This document shows positions 7,641 through 16,489 of a stretch of 64,000 nt of DNA, in pieces. The DNA comes from Sphingobacteriales bacterium (GTDB taxonomy: Bacteria > Bacteroidota > Bacteroidia > Chitinophagales > Chitinophagaceae). The notes under the pieces were generated by a model, which made no database searches, was not told the DNA's origin, and saw nothing but the letters and a program-made list of their open reading frames with translations. The stretch is taken from positions 372,001 through 436,000 of the forward strand of contig JACRJO010000032.1 of the NCBI GenBank assembly GCA_016219985.1. The letters are read 5' to 3'. The position numbers were made by a program, and so were the translations under genes. Each line of letters opens with the position of its first letter. The stretch's first letter is position 1.

Positions 7641-9338
7641 ATGAATCAGACATTTACCTACCTGAAAACATTGATTGCTTCCCTTTTGGTACCGGCCATG
7701 TTATTGGGACAAACAGCCGGGGACTACCGGACAGCAGCAGCCGGACCAGCATCCTGGTCAACCGTTGCAGCCTGGGAAACATATGACGGAGCTACCTGGA
7801 ATGCAGCCTCCAGCGCCCCCACTTTTGCGGATGGTGTTATCACAATCAGAACCGGCCACACTATTAATCTCACCGCGTCGGTTACGGCCGACCAGCTTGT
7901 GATTGAAGCAGGAGCTACATTAAATAATAATACTGGTGGCGCCAACTTAACCCTCAATGACGGGGCAGGGGATGACCTGACTGTAAGCGGTACTTACCTG
8001 CTACGGGCATTAAATGTATTAGGCAGTTCAGGTGGTACACCCACTGTTCTGGTAAACGGTACCATGAACTGGTTTAGCGGAACTGTACAGGTAGCCACCA
8101 CCGTTGCCCCCGGTGGGATATTAAACCTTGATCTTGCCTTTGACAAGATCCTGCAAAACACCCTGACCAATAACGGTACGCTGAACTGGACCACGATCAC
8201 CTCTAACGGGAATATCGATATGAGAGGTGCCACCCTGACCAACAACGGGACTATCAATGAAATCTTTGGTATTAACGCCGCCTTTTTCAATACTTCCGGG
8301 ACCAATTCTTTTGTAAACAACGGGGTGTTTAACAAAACAACGGCCCAGACTGTTTCGATCAATACCCTGCCCTTTACCAATAGCGCCACCGGCCAATTAA
8401 AAGGGATAGGCACATTCACATCATCGCCGGCTAATTTCAGTATTACCAATGCCGGGAATATTTACCCTGGAAGCTCTCCCGGCCTGGTGACCTTTGCCAA
8501 TAATTTTGTTTCAGGAAAAACATCAAAACTCTGGATAGAAATTCTTGATGGTTCCGGGGCCGGCACAGGTCATGATAAAATAAATTTCAACACTGCCGCT
8601 ACCAATGTCGATGTTTCCGGGACAACATTAGTAGTAACAGAAAACACGTCCAGTCCCTTACAGGCTTACACGATTTTAGAAAATACAGGTGGTGGTGTCT
8701 TTACCGGCAGCTTTGCGACAGTAACATTGCCCCTTGGATATTCTATAACTTACACACCAGGCGTATCGACTACTGTCGTAGTAACTAAACTCGCCATTAC
8801 GCTTCCTGCTGTTTGGGGTGATTTTACCGCGATCGCCAGGGGCAACCAGGTAAACCTGACCTGGAAGACCCTGCAGGAAAACAATGTAGCTGATTTCGTT
8901 GTGGAATATTCAACAAATGGCCGCGATTTCTCCCCGTTAACCACGGTAGCAGCCGTTGGCAATTCCAGCAGCGTCCAGCAGTACCAGTACACGCATAACC
9001 TGCCTGATGTACAAAAAACCAACTATTACCGCATCCGGCAAACCGATATGGATGGTAAATCCGCTATCTCTGCCATTCGGCTGGTAAAATTCAACAAAGG
9101 AAATATTGTGGCGCTTACCGCCACACCGAACCCGGTACGGGATCGTTTACAATTATCCGTACAGGCGGACCATATCCGGGTGGTACTTACGGATCTTTCC
9201 GGAAGGACCATTGAGAACAGGAATCTCCAGCCGGGCAACCATGAACTGAATATGTCGCAACTGGCGCCCGGTATGTACCAGCTGGTCGTTTTCCAAAATG
9301 ACAAGCTGATTGAAACACAAAAGATCATTAAGCAGTAA
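7641..9338 (+). CDS. T9SS-sorted secreted beta-rich protein
   Basis: The chosen start, ATG at 7641, gives a clean signal peptide (MNQTFTYLKTLIASLL... cut near LGQ). An upstream in-frame ATG at 7590 would add 17 residues that spoil it. The product has 565 residues. Residues ~20-150 form a low-complexity Asn/Thr/Gly-rich repeat region suggestive of a beta-solenoid. A fibronectin-like domain follows (about 385-475), and a type A sorting domain closes the protein (NPVRDRLQL, LTDLSGR, LAPGMYQLVV). It should cross the outer membrane by the T9SS and stay on the surface or be released. It lies inside the repeat-bracketed segment, downstream of the arabinose-type operon; it might be a glycosylation acceptor, but that is speculation. 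Confidence 0.85.
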   Translation: MNQTFTYLKTLIASLLVPAMLLGQTAGDYRTAAAGPASWSTVAAWETYDGATWNAASSAPTFADGVITIRTGHTINLTASVTADQLVIEAGATLNNNTGGANLTLNDGAGDDLTVSGTYLLRALNVLGSSGGTPTVLVNGTMNWFSGTVQVATTVAPGGILNLDLAFDKILQNTLTNNGTLNWTTITSNGNIDMRGATLTNNGTINEIFGINAAFFNTSGTNSFVNNGVFNKTTAQTVSINTLPFTNSATGQLKGIGTFTSSPANFSITNAGNIYPGSSPGLVTFANNFVSGKTSKLWIEILDGSGAGTGHDKINFNTAATNVDVSGTTLVVTENTSSPLQAYTILENTGGGVFTGSFATVTLPLGYSITYTPGVSTTVVVTKLAITLPAVWGDFTAIARGNQVNLTWKTLQENNVADFVVEYSTNGRDFSPLTTVAAVGNSSSVQQYQYTHNLPDVQKTNYYRIRQTDMDGKSAISAIRLVKFNKGNIVALTATPNPVRDRLQLSVQADHIRVVLTDLSGRTIENRNLQPGNHELNMSQLAPGMYQLVVFQNDKLIETQKIIKQ

Positions 9339-9358
9339 CAGACCTGCCTTATAAAAAA

Positions 9359-9389
9359 AGAGAGGACGCCGGTCGTCCTCTCTTTTTTT
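9359..9389 (+). terminator. Intrinsic terminator after the T9SS gene
   Basis: A 10-bp perfect stem (AGAGAGGACG at 9359-9368 pairing with 9374-9383) with a 5-base loop is followed by seven T. An A-run upstream extends the stem. It begins 20 bp past the stop of the preceding + strand gene. Confidence 0.92.
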
Positions 9390-9463
9390 ATGCCTGCCCC
9401 GCTCCCGCTGTTAAACCGGGCATTTATCTTATTTAAACGTTACGATGTGTATTATTACTCAAG

Positions 9464-9568
9464 CTTATACCGACGAGACATTAAAATTACATGGATCGGC
9501 CGGTGCTAATGTCTGTCGGTATAATACCGGGAATAATCACTGCAAAACTAATGTCTGAAAGGTATTAT
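9464..9568 (-). repeat. 105-bp dispersed repeat, copy 2
   Basis: This is the exact reverse complement of 1812-1916, with no mismatch over 105 bases. The two copies bracket 7.5 kb containing the GT-C gene, the four-gene arabinose-type operon and the T9SS protein gene. Perfect identity over a noncoding sequence implies recent duplication, mobility or gene conversion. Confidence 0.85.
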
Positions 9569-9584
9569 CTCTTTCCTGAAATGA

Positions 9585-9731
9585 ACTTCAAACCAGCTGA
9601 AGGAAGATGAAACAGTCAATGCCACGTTGTACGCAGGCCCGGAGGCTGAATTGGCTTTCAGGTATAAAGGAGGGGCTGCATTTTATGACTGTATTGATAT
9701 TTACCTTCTTGCAGGCAGGCAATGGAAACCG
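9585..9731 (+). pseudogene. Possible 3' remnant of a gene next to the repeat
   Basis: A frame without stop from 9585 to the TGA at 9729-9731 encodes about 48 residues including LYAGPEAELAFRYKGGAA and LLAGRQWKPVCPETA. The composition looks like a real protein tail, yet no start codon or promoter is available and the frame opens 16 bases after the repeat edge. A gene truncated by insertion of the repeat would look like this. The family is not recognised and chance remains possible. Confidence 0.25.
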
Positions 9732-9757
9732 GTCTGCCCGGAAACAGCCTGAAAGCA

Positions 9758-9785
9758 AATGCCGCCTCAGAACTGAAGCGGCATT
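9758..9785 (-). terminator. Probable terminator of the PKD-array giant gene
   Basis: AATGCCGC (9758-9765) pairs with GCGGCATT (9778-9785), and TCA/TGA pairs extend the stem inward. On the minus strand the hairpin is followed by TTTGCTTTC, a moderate T-rich tail. It begins about 24 bases past the stop of the minus-strand gene. Confidence 0.55.
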
Positions 9786-9808
9786 GCAGCATACAAATAC
9801 GGGTTGTA

Positions 9809-12800
9809 TTAATGCTTTATAAATTTCAATACACCAGAATTGTTAATATCCAGCCCGACTTTCACGACGTAGGTACCTCTTACAAAGTTGCTTACATCCA
9901 CCTGTAAAATGGTGACCTGCTGGGTTCTTAATACTTCATTCTGATACACGATCATTCCTGCCATGTTGTAAATCGTAATTGGTGTTTTATTTACATTCGT
10001 CACGGCATTCAGTTCGATGATCAGCGTAGTGGTGACCGGGTTCGGGTAAATAGACACGGTGGAAGCCCTGCGCGGATCGGCCAGTACGGTTACTTTTACC
10101 GTATCCTTTGCGATGGCTCCTTTATCATCAGTCAATTTTAATTCGAACAGGTACACTCCTTCTTTTAAGTTCGTAATATCACTGATCGCGGAGCCCGGGG
10201 AACCGATCGAATATTGATTGGGGCCGGAAATTTTACTCCATTGATAAGAGGCGATTGCACCATCCGGATCCGTACCTGAACCTGCTACAGTAACTGTATT
10301 CACCGGCAGGGTAATGGTTTGATCTGCGCCAGCATTCGCTGTCGGCGCCTGGTTCGGAGGAGGAGGAGCTGCATTAACCGTTACCTGTACAGTATCACGG
10401 CCGGTTGCCCCATTATTATCTGTTACGGTCAGTACAAACTGGTACACTCCCTGCACAAGCCCCGTTACAGTAGTTTGCGTAGCCTGCGGGGAAGTAATGG
10501 CAAACTGTGCGGGGCCGGAAATTTTACTCCACTGGTAAGAAGCGATCGTACCATCCGGGTCCGTACCTGATCCACTTAAGCTTACTGCGTTGGTTGGCAG
10601 GGTAATGCTTTGATTTGCGCCAGCATTCGCTGTCGGCGCCTGGTTCGGAGGAGGAGGAGCCGCATTTACAGTTACCTGCACAGTATCACGGCCTGTTGCC
10701 CCATTATTATCTGTTACGGTCAGTACAAACTGGTAGATTCCCTGTACCAGACCAGTTACAGTTGTTTGCGCAGTCTGCGGGGAAGTAATAGCAAACTGTG
10801 CGGGGCCTGAAATTTTGCTCCACTGGTAAGAAGCGATCGTACCATCCGGGTCCGTACCTGATCCACTTAAGCTTACTGCGTTGGTTGGCAGGGTAATGCT
10901 TTGATTTGCGCCTGCATTCGCTGTCGGCGCCTGGTTCGGAGGAGGCGGAGCCGCATTTACAGTTACCTGTACAGTGTCACGGCCGGTTGCTCCATTACTA
11001 TCTGTTACAGTCAATACAAACTGATATACTCCCTGTACAAGACCGGTTACCGTTGTTTGCGCTGTCAGCGGGGAAGTAATGGTAAACTGTGCAGGGCCAG
11101 AAATCTTACTCCACTGGTAAGAAGCGATCGTACCATCCGGGTCCGTACCTGATCCATTTAAGGTTACAGTACTTACCGGCAGGGTAATACTTTGATCCGT
11201 ACCGGCATTAGCGGCCGGTGCCTGGTTCGGAGGAGGAGGAGCCGCGTTTACAGTTACCTGTACGGTATCACGTCCTGTTGCACCAATATTGTCTGTTACG
11301 GTCAATACAAACTGATATACTCCCTGTACAAGCCCGGTCACTGTTGTTTGCGCTGTCAGCGGGGAAGTAATGGCAAACTGTGCGGGGCCTGAAATTTTGC
11401 TCCACTGGTAAGAAGCGATCGTGCCATCCGGGTCCGTACCTGATCCATTTAAGGTTACAGTACTTACCGGCAGGGTAATACTTTGGTTTACGCCTGCATT
11501 GGCAGTCGGTGCCTGGTTCGGGGGAGGAGTAGTCGCGTTAACCGTTACCTGTACGGTATCACGTCCTGTTGCCCCATTATTATCTGTTACGGTCAATACA
11601 AATTGGTAGACCCCCTGTACCAGATTGGTAACCCCGGTTTGCGCATTGAGGGGAGAAACCACTACAAATTGTGCAGGCCCGGAAATTTTGCCCCATTGGT
11701 ATGAAACAATTGTACCATCCGGATCCGTACCTGAACCACTTAAAGTAACTGCATTGGTTGGCAGGGTAATGGATTGGTCTGCCCCGGCATTCGCTGTCGG
11801 AGCCTGGTTCGGAGCCGGGTTAACGGTTACCTGCATGGTATCACGTCCTGTTGCACCTGCATTATCTGTTACGGTCAGTACAAACTGGTAAATGCCTTGC
11901 ACCAGACCGGTCACCGTTGTCTGCGCAGTCAGCGGGGAAGTAATGGTAAACTGTGCAGGCCCGGAAATCTTACTCCACTGGTAAGAGGTAATTGTTCCAT
12001 CAGTATCCGTACCTGAACCGTTTAAAGTAACGGTACTTACCGGCAGGGTAATAGTTTGATCTGCCCCGGCATTTGCAGTCGGCGCCTGGTTCGCAGGAGG
12101 AGGAGCCGCGTTTACAGTTACCTGTACGGTATCACGTCCTGTTGCACCAATATTGTCTGTTACCGTCAATACAAACTGATATACTCCCTGTACAAGACCG
12201 GTCACTGTTGTTTGAGCTGTCAGCGGGGAAGTAATGGTAAACTGTGCCGGGCCGGAAATTTTACTCCACTGGTAAGAGGCAATTGTTCCATCCGGGTCTG
12301 TACCTGAACCATTTAAAGTTACGGTACTTACCGGCAGGGTAATGCTTTGGTTTACGCCTGCATTGGCGGCAGGCGCCTGGTTTGCTGCTGCATTCACGGT
12401 TACCTGCACGGTATCACGTCCTGTTGCCCCTATATTATCTGTTACGGTCAATACAAACTGATATACTCCCTGTACAAGACCGGTTACCGTTGTTTGCGCT
12501 GTCAGCGGGGAAGTAATGGTAAACTGTGCAGGGCCAGAAATCTTACTCCACTGGTAAGAGGCAATTGTTCCATCCGGGTCCGTACCTGAACCATTTAATG
12601 TAACTGTACTTACCGGCAGGGTAATCGTTTGGTTTACGCCTGCGTTGGCGGCAGGCGCCTGGTTTGCTGCGGCATTCACGGTTACCTGCACGGTATCACG
12701 GTCGGTTGCGCCAATATTATCGGTAACGGTCAGCACAAACTGGTAAACGCCCTGCACCAGCCCGGTCACGGTTGTCTGTGCCGCCAGCGGGGTAGTAATG

Positions 12801-15577
12801 GTAAACTGTGCAGGGCCAGAAATCTTACTCCACTGGTAAGTAGCGATCGTACCATCCGGATCCGTACCTGAACCATTTAAAGTCACAGTACTTACCGGCA
12901 GGGTAATAATTTGGTCCGCCCCGGCATTGGCGATGGGCAGCTGGTTGGGAGGCGGGGGGGCTGATAATCTTGAAAAAATCCAGTCCACCATTGTACCTAC
13001 ATCAGCAAAGGTCCTGGTCGAATCAGCCTGTGTAATATTCAGCGTATACCCGGTACTGGTTCTGCCTACGATATTCAATTCCACCGGGAAGGTATTAATA
13101 ACAGTATTGCTGCTTACTGTCGCGCCGGAGTTATTGGCTACCGTATTGCTGGCATTATTAATAAAGTAATTGCCTGAAACATTTCCGCCGGATGTCCCGC
13201 CGTTACCCGCTGTATAGACAGGGGCTACTTCAGCATCTTTTAAGATATTTCCGGTTACATTCGGGACCAGGACGGATATTGTTTCCGGGTAGACCGCGTT
13301 TTGCTGCATATACACACCATACTCAATGTTTGCCCCGCTGTGCACGCTATCCACCACATTGTGGTAAACCTGGGCATTCCCGAAACCAAATACAACGATC
13401 CCGGTTCCTGTTCCGTTTTCCACCATGTTGTTATAAATCTTTATCGCCTCAATATTGCCACCGGAAAGAATACCCACTTTGTGGCTGCTCTGATTGGCCA
13501 CGCCATATCTTCTCACCAGGTTATTGTAGATTTTACAACTTTTCAGGGAATTGGAAAGCTGGATACCATCCAGTTTGAGACTATCCAGGATATTATTATA
13601 GATCTCCACACTGTCCATCCTCGGAGGGGGGCCGTAAGGAGTGCTGTTGCCGCTGGTGGTACCTGAAATACCGGTATGACCGATATACATTCCCTCCGCA
13701 TTACTCCGGAAAATGAAATTGTCATGAATTTTTACATTGCGCAGCAGGAACTTATCATACTGTCCCTGCACCATAGGTTTGGCATCCATTTTATACATCA
13801 GCCCCAGGGCTGCATGATGAACAAACAAACCACTGATATCTAAATGGTGCGCCCAATTCACGGCCAGCCCCACGCGGGTGAGATCAGCCGGTAAAGCACT
13901 GCTATTATCCACCACCCAGCCATAAGGATATCCTTTTGAACGCAGTAAAGTACCATCAAACTTTGCATAGCAGATGACGGCTGTATCACGGTCGGCCAGG
14001 TTAAAGAAACCATTATTCGTAATGATGACGGGCTGGTCTTTCGGGGCGATAATGATCGGGCAACCCGGTCCTCCCCCCACATCCCCGAGCTCAACCCCGG
14101 TGGAGTAGGTGCCTCCCGGAATATACAGGGTATCGCCTCCCATCAGCCCCGGCACCACATTATCACGGGTGATATACGGGCGGTAGAGCTGGTTGGCATC
14201 ATTTTTAGCAAGTGTAAACGCCTGCGGAGCGCCTGTCCGGCAAGGCCGGATATTTTTCTTCATATAATCCTTCGCATAAACAACCACGGTATCAAGAGAA
14301 AGACCGTTACCGGTCAGCAGGAACTGGTAAACGCCCTCCTGCAGCCCTAAAATAGTTGTTATAGCTGCGGTCGGATTGCTGATGACCGGGGTCCCGGGGC
14401 CGCTGATCTTTGCCCAGAGAAAACTGGTGATCCCGGTTGACCCGCTTCCGTTCAGTATGGCCGTATCCGGTCTTATCTGGTTGAGATAAATGACTGTATC
14501 CGCCCCGGCATTGGCGGTACCAGGACCACCTGTTACTGGCAGTACGGTCACATTCAGGGTATCCCGGTCACTAGCCCCGCTATTATCAGTAACAGTTAAT
14601 TCAAAACTATAAACACCCTGTACAAGGGTACTGACCACGGTTTGAGCCGCATTTACCGGGTTAATGATGGCGGAAGCGGGGCCTGCCACTTTAGTCCACA
14701 GGTAGCTGGCAATGCTGCCATCCGGGTCCGTACCTGAACCGTTAAGGGAAACCAGGCTCAAGGGCAGGGTAATCGTTTGATCAGGACCTGCAGCAGCCAC
14801 GGGCGGTTGATTGGCCGTAGTGGACTTGCTTTGCTTCAGCATCCATGTATAAATGCTTTCGCCGGCCTCGGTCCAGTTAGGATCATACCAGGTATTCCAG
14901 CAACAATGCCCCCCTACATATTGGGTGTAGCGGGCTGAGCCGGGTACTGCTGCATTCATTGTGTCCCGGATCTTATCCATCGACCTGTAATCTGCAGTAC
15001 CCTCAAAACCCCACCATTTTCCCCCGTCGTTGGCATACCAGTTGAAATTACCAATATTGGTAGGCGGAGGCGCCGACATGGCTACGATGGCAGCGGGTCT
15101 ATTTGCATTTGTTTGATTTTCAGTAACATAACTATCCCAACACCATCCACCCATGGACAAACCCGTCAGGTAAATCCTGTTCAGGTCCACTCTCCAGCGA
15201 TTACAGATTGAATCCAGTTTCCGGTTTAGCACAGCCATGGTAGGCCAGGTGGCGACCGGCTGAAGAGAAATAACAATCGGCTTTTCAATATTTCCGTTTA
15301 CCAGGAACTGCATATTATGTCCCTGCGCGATAAAATAGGAAGGGCCATAGGTTTTTAACCTGTTGGTATCTGTTCCCACTTCCCCGGTACCCGGGATAAA
15401 AACGATGACCGGGTATTTCAAAGTCGTGCTGGAATAATTATCAGGCAAATGAACATAGGCATTCCAGCCATCAATCGTGGTGACTGTCTGCTGAGCCCCG
15501 GAAGAGAAGGTTAACAGGAAAAAAAATACAGGCAGGAGGGATACGCCTCTAATCAGATAACGAAGGGTCGGATTCAT
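9809..15577 (-). CDS. Giant T9SS protein: esterase-like head, beta-helix and PKD array (1922 aa)
   Basis: A signal peptide (residues 1-29) precedes an alpha/beta-hydrolase domain (about 30-250) with nucleophile Ser141 in GLSMGG, a probable acid Asp196 (GTAD) and His224 in GGHCCWN. Two PKD-like domains follow (about 256-435), then a right-handed beta-helix (about 440-870; repeated IYNN turns), ten tandem PKD domains (about 875-1832), and a type A T9SS sorting domain (about 1835-1922; SIYPNPVTTTL). It should be exported and fixed on the cell surface. The head resembles secreted carbohydrate or polyester esterases, and the beta-helix is common in polysaccharide-binding or lyase proteins. The second giant protein at 27145-33711 has the same catalytic signature. 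Substrate unknown; acetyl or feruloyl groups on the neighbouring polysaccharide are possible. Confidence 0.85.
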   Translation of the reverse strand: MNPTLRYLIRGVSLLPVFFFLLTFSSGAQQTVTTIDGWNAYVHLPDNYSSTTLKYPVIVFIPGTGEVGTDTNRLKTYGPSYFIAQGHNMQFLVNGNIEKPIVISLQPVATWPTMAVLNRKLDSICNRWRVDLNRIYLTGLSMGGWCWDSYVTENQTNANRPAAIVAMSAPPPTNIGNFNWYANDGGKWWGFEGTADYRSMDKIRDTMNAAVPGSARYTQYVGGHCCWNTWYDPNWTEAGESIYTWMLKQSKSTTANQPPVAAAGPDQTITLPLSLVSLNGSGTDPDGSIASYLWTKVAGPASAIINPVNAAQTVVSTLVQGVYSFELTVTDNSGASDRDTLNVTVLPVTGGPGTANAGADTVIYLNQIRPDTAILNGSGSTGITSFLWAKISGPGTPVISNPTAAITTILGLQEGVYQFLLTGNGLSLDTVVVYAKDYMKKNIRPCRTGAPQAFTLAKNDANQLYRPYITRDNVVPGLMGGDTLYIPGGTYSTGVELGDVGGGPGCPIIIAPKDQPVIITNNGFFNLADRDTAVICYAKFDGTLLRSKGYPYGWVVDNSSALPADLTRVGLAVNWAHHLDISGLFVHHAALGLMYKMDAKPMVQGQYDKFLLRNVKIHDNFIFRSNAEGMYIGHTGISGTTSGNSTPYGPPPRMDSVEIYNNILDSLKLDGIQLSNSLKSCKIYNNLVRRYGVANQSSHKVGILSGGNIEAIKIYNNMVENGTGTGIVVFGFGNAQVYHNVVDSVHSGANIEYGVYMQQNAVYPETISVLVPNVTGNILKDAEVAPVYTAGNGGTSGGNVSGNYFINNASNTVANNSGATVSSNTVINTFPVELNIVGRTSTGYTLNITQADSTRTFADVGTMVDWIFSRLSAPPPPNQLPIANAGADQIITLPVSTVTLNGSGTDPDGTIATYQWSKISGPAQFTITTPLAAQTTVTGLVQGVYQFVLTVTDNIGATDRDTVQVTVNAAANQAPAANAGVNQTITLPVSTVTLNGSGTDPDGTIASYQWSKISGPAQFTITSPLTAQTTVTGLVQGVYQFVLTVTDNIGATGRDTVQVTVNAAANQAPAANAGVNQSITLPVSTVTLNGSGTDPDGTIASYQWSKISGPAQFTITSPLTAQTTVTGLVQGVYQFVLTVTDNIGATGRDTVQVTVNAAPPPANQAPTANAGADQTITLPVSTVTLNGSGTDTDGTITSYQWSKISGPAQFTITSPLTAQTTVTGLVQGIYQFVLTVTDNAGATGRDTMQVTVNPAPNQAPTANAGADQSITLPTNAVTLSGSGTDPDGTIVSYQWGKISGPAQFVVVSPLNAQTGVTNLVQGVYQFVLTVTDNNGATGRDTVQVTVNATTPPPNQAPTANAGVNQSITLPVSTVTLNGSGTDPDGTIASYQWSKISGPAQFAITSPLTAQTTVTGLVQGVYQFVLTVTDNIGATGRDTVQVTVNAAPPPPNQAPAANAGTDQSITLPVSTVTLNGSGTDPDGTIASYQWSKISGPAQFTITSPLTAQTTVTGLVQGVYQFVLTVTDSNGATGRDTVQVTVNAAPPPPNQAPTANAGANQSITLPTNAVSLSGSGTDPDGTIASYQWSKISGPAQFAITSPQTAQTTVTGLVQGIYQFVLTVTDNNGATGRDTVQVTVNAAPPPPNQAPTANAGANQSITLPTNAVSLSGSGTDPDGTIASYQWSKISGPAQFAITSPQATQTTVTGLVQGVYQFVLTVTDNNGATGRDTVQVTVNAAPPPPNQAPTANAGADQTITLPVNTVTVAGSGTDPDGAIASYQWSKISGPNQYSIGSPGSAISDITNLKEGVYLFELKLTDDKGAIAKDTVKVTVLADPRRASTVSIYPNPVTTTLIIELNAVTNVNKTPITIYNMAGMIVYQNEVLRTQQVTILQVDVSNFVRGTYVVKVGLDINNSGVLKFIKH
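10095..12960 (-). repeat. Tandem 282/291-bp repeats encoding ten PKD domains
   Basis: Conserved landmarks such as GGCAGGGTAAT recur at about 10305, 10592, 10883, 11174, 11465, 11756, 12038, 12329, 12611 and 12893. The period is 291 bp, or 282 bp where a Pro-rich linker of three codons is missing. Units are very similar at the DNA level, including synonymous sites, which points to recent duplication or gene conversion. Each unit encodes NQAP-ANAG at the start and GRDTVQVTVN at the end. Confidence 0.9.
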
Positions 15578-16489
15578 CTTTGTAGGAATTATTGGATTTC
15601 ATGTGCAAAATAGTAAAGGAATATTCAGTAGGATAATTAAACATGAAAAAAAACTACTATTTAGGGACTTTTACGAACCTTAAATTGAAAAAACTCTTAG
15701 CCGGTTGGCGGCCGGATTGAAGTTTTCAAATGTTTGCAAAAATTAATCCAAAATGAAAACTGTCTAAAAAAAACTAATGCACATAAAACCTGATAATTGA
15801 TTGAAATCTGTGGAAAACACAGAAACGCAGGTTTCCCCACTGCAATTTTTAACCTGATTTTTCTACGAATCCTCCAATGAAAACAGGGATGTAAAAGCGA
15901 TTTACAATCCAGGCGGCAAACGAGCCGGCAAATATTAACAAATGATTGCCGTCCCCCTGATTTTGATTAAAATCAAATAATAAATCACCTGTATGCCCGA
16001 TTCTTTTTAATTTAAATCAATCTTTCTGCGGATACCCGCAGATAAATCCTGCGTAAAAATCCGGAAACGACTACGGGTTTTCCACTATTTTATGAATGAA
16101 AAAATGAGCCGGAAGTTTTCGGGAAAAGCCAGTATAAAATATACCGGGGATGAGTGAGAATAAATCTACCCGGAAGATACAGGTCCCCGGGATCGGCCCT
16201 TCGCTGAATTTAGCCGGACCTGGTGCTGACAGAGGATCTTGTAGTTTACCCGAAGCGGGTCAACCTCCTGCTGTTCCAGGTTACAAGGCTATCTCCTGCC
16301 AATTACTCCTTTTATCCCACTGGACCGATAGGAAAAAAATGCGCCATGAATTGCTGTACGTGAATTCAGCCGTAAAGCCTAGCCGACAGGCGTCCGTCCA
16401 ATCAGAATCACAAAAACTCTCCCGGGAATTCTTTTTAACTGGTGAAAGGTGTTATTTTGTTCTCTTATCGAACCACTGAATCCTGAATC
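15578..16489. other. 912-bp A+T-rich intergenic region between divergent genes
   Basis: No convincing gene is present; the one ORF here (16150-16479) has no family features. The region must carry promoters for the giant minus-strand gene and the plus-strand glycosyltransferases. Two dyads stand out: TGATTTT-GATT-AAAATCA at 15958-15975, with perfect 7-bp arms, and TCTGCGG-ATAC-CCGCAGA at 16025-16042, also 7-bp arms. Neither is followed by a T-run, so they look more like operators or RNA hairpins than terminators. Confidence 0.5.

Larger units (their letters stand above)
9339..9808. other. Intergenic region: two terminators, second 105-bp repeat and a possible gene remnant
   Basis: This 470-base gap between convergent genes holds an intrinsic terminator (9359-9389), the second repeat copy (9464-9568), a stop-to-stop reading frame with protein-like composition (9585-9731) and a hairpin that probably terminates the minus-strand giant gene (9758-9785). 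No complete gene is seen. Confidence 0.7.

Noticed and set aside
9607..9822. ORF crossing the region after the second repeat
   Set aside because: Wrong frame for the protein-like tail described at 9585-9731, and its end runs into the minus-strand gene.
10095..12960. CRISPR-like array
   Set aside because: The units are 282-291 bp, coding and nearly identical throughout; there are no short repeats with unique spacers.
16150..16479. 109-codon ORF in the large divergent gap
   Set aside because: No signal peptide, domain, start context or composition typical of a gene; the residues look random.
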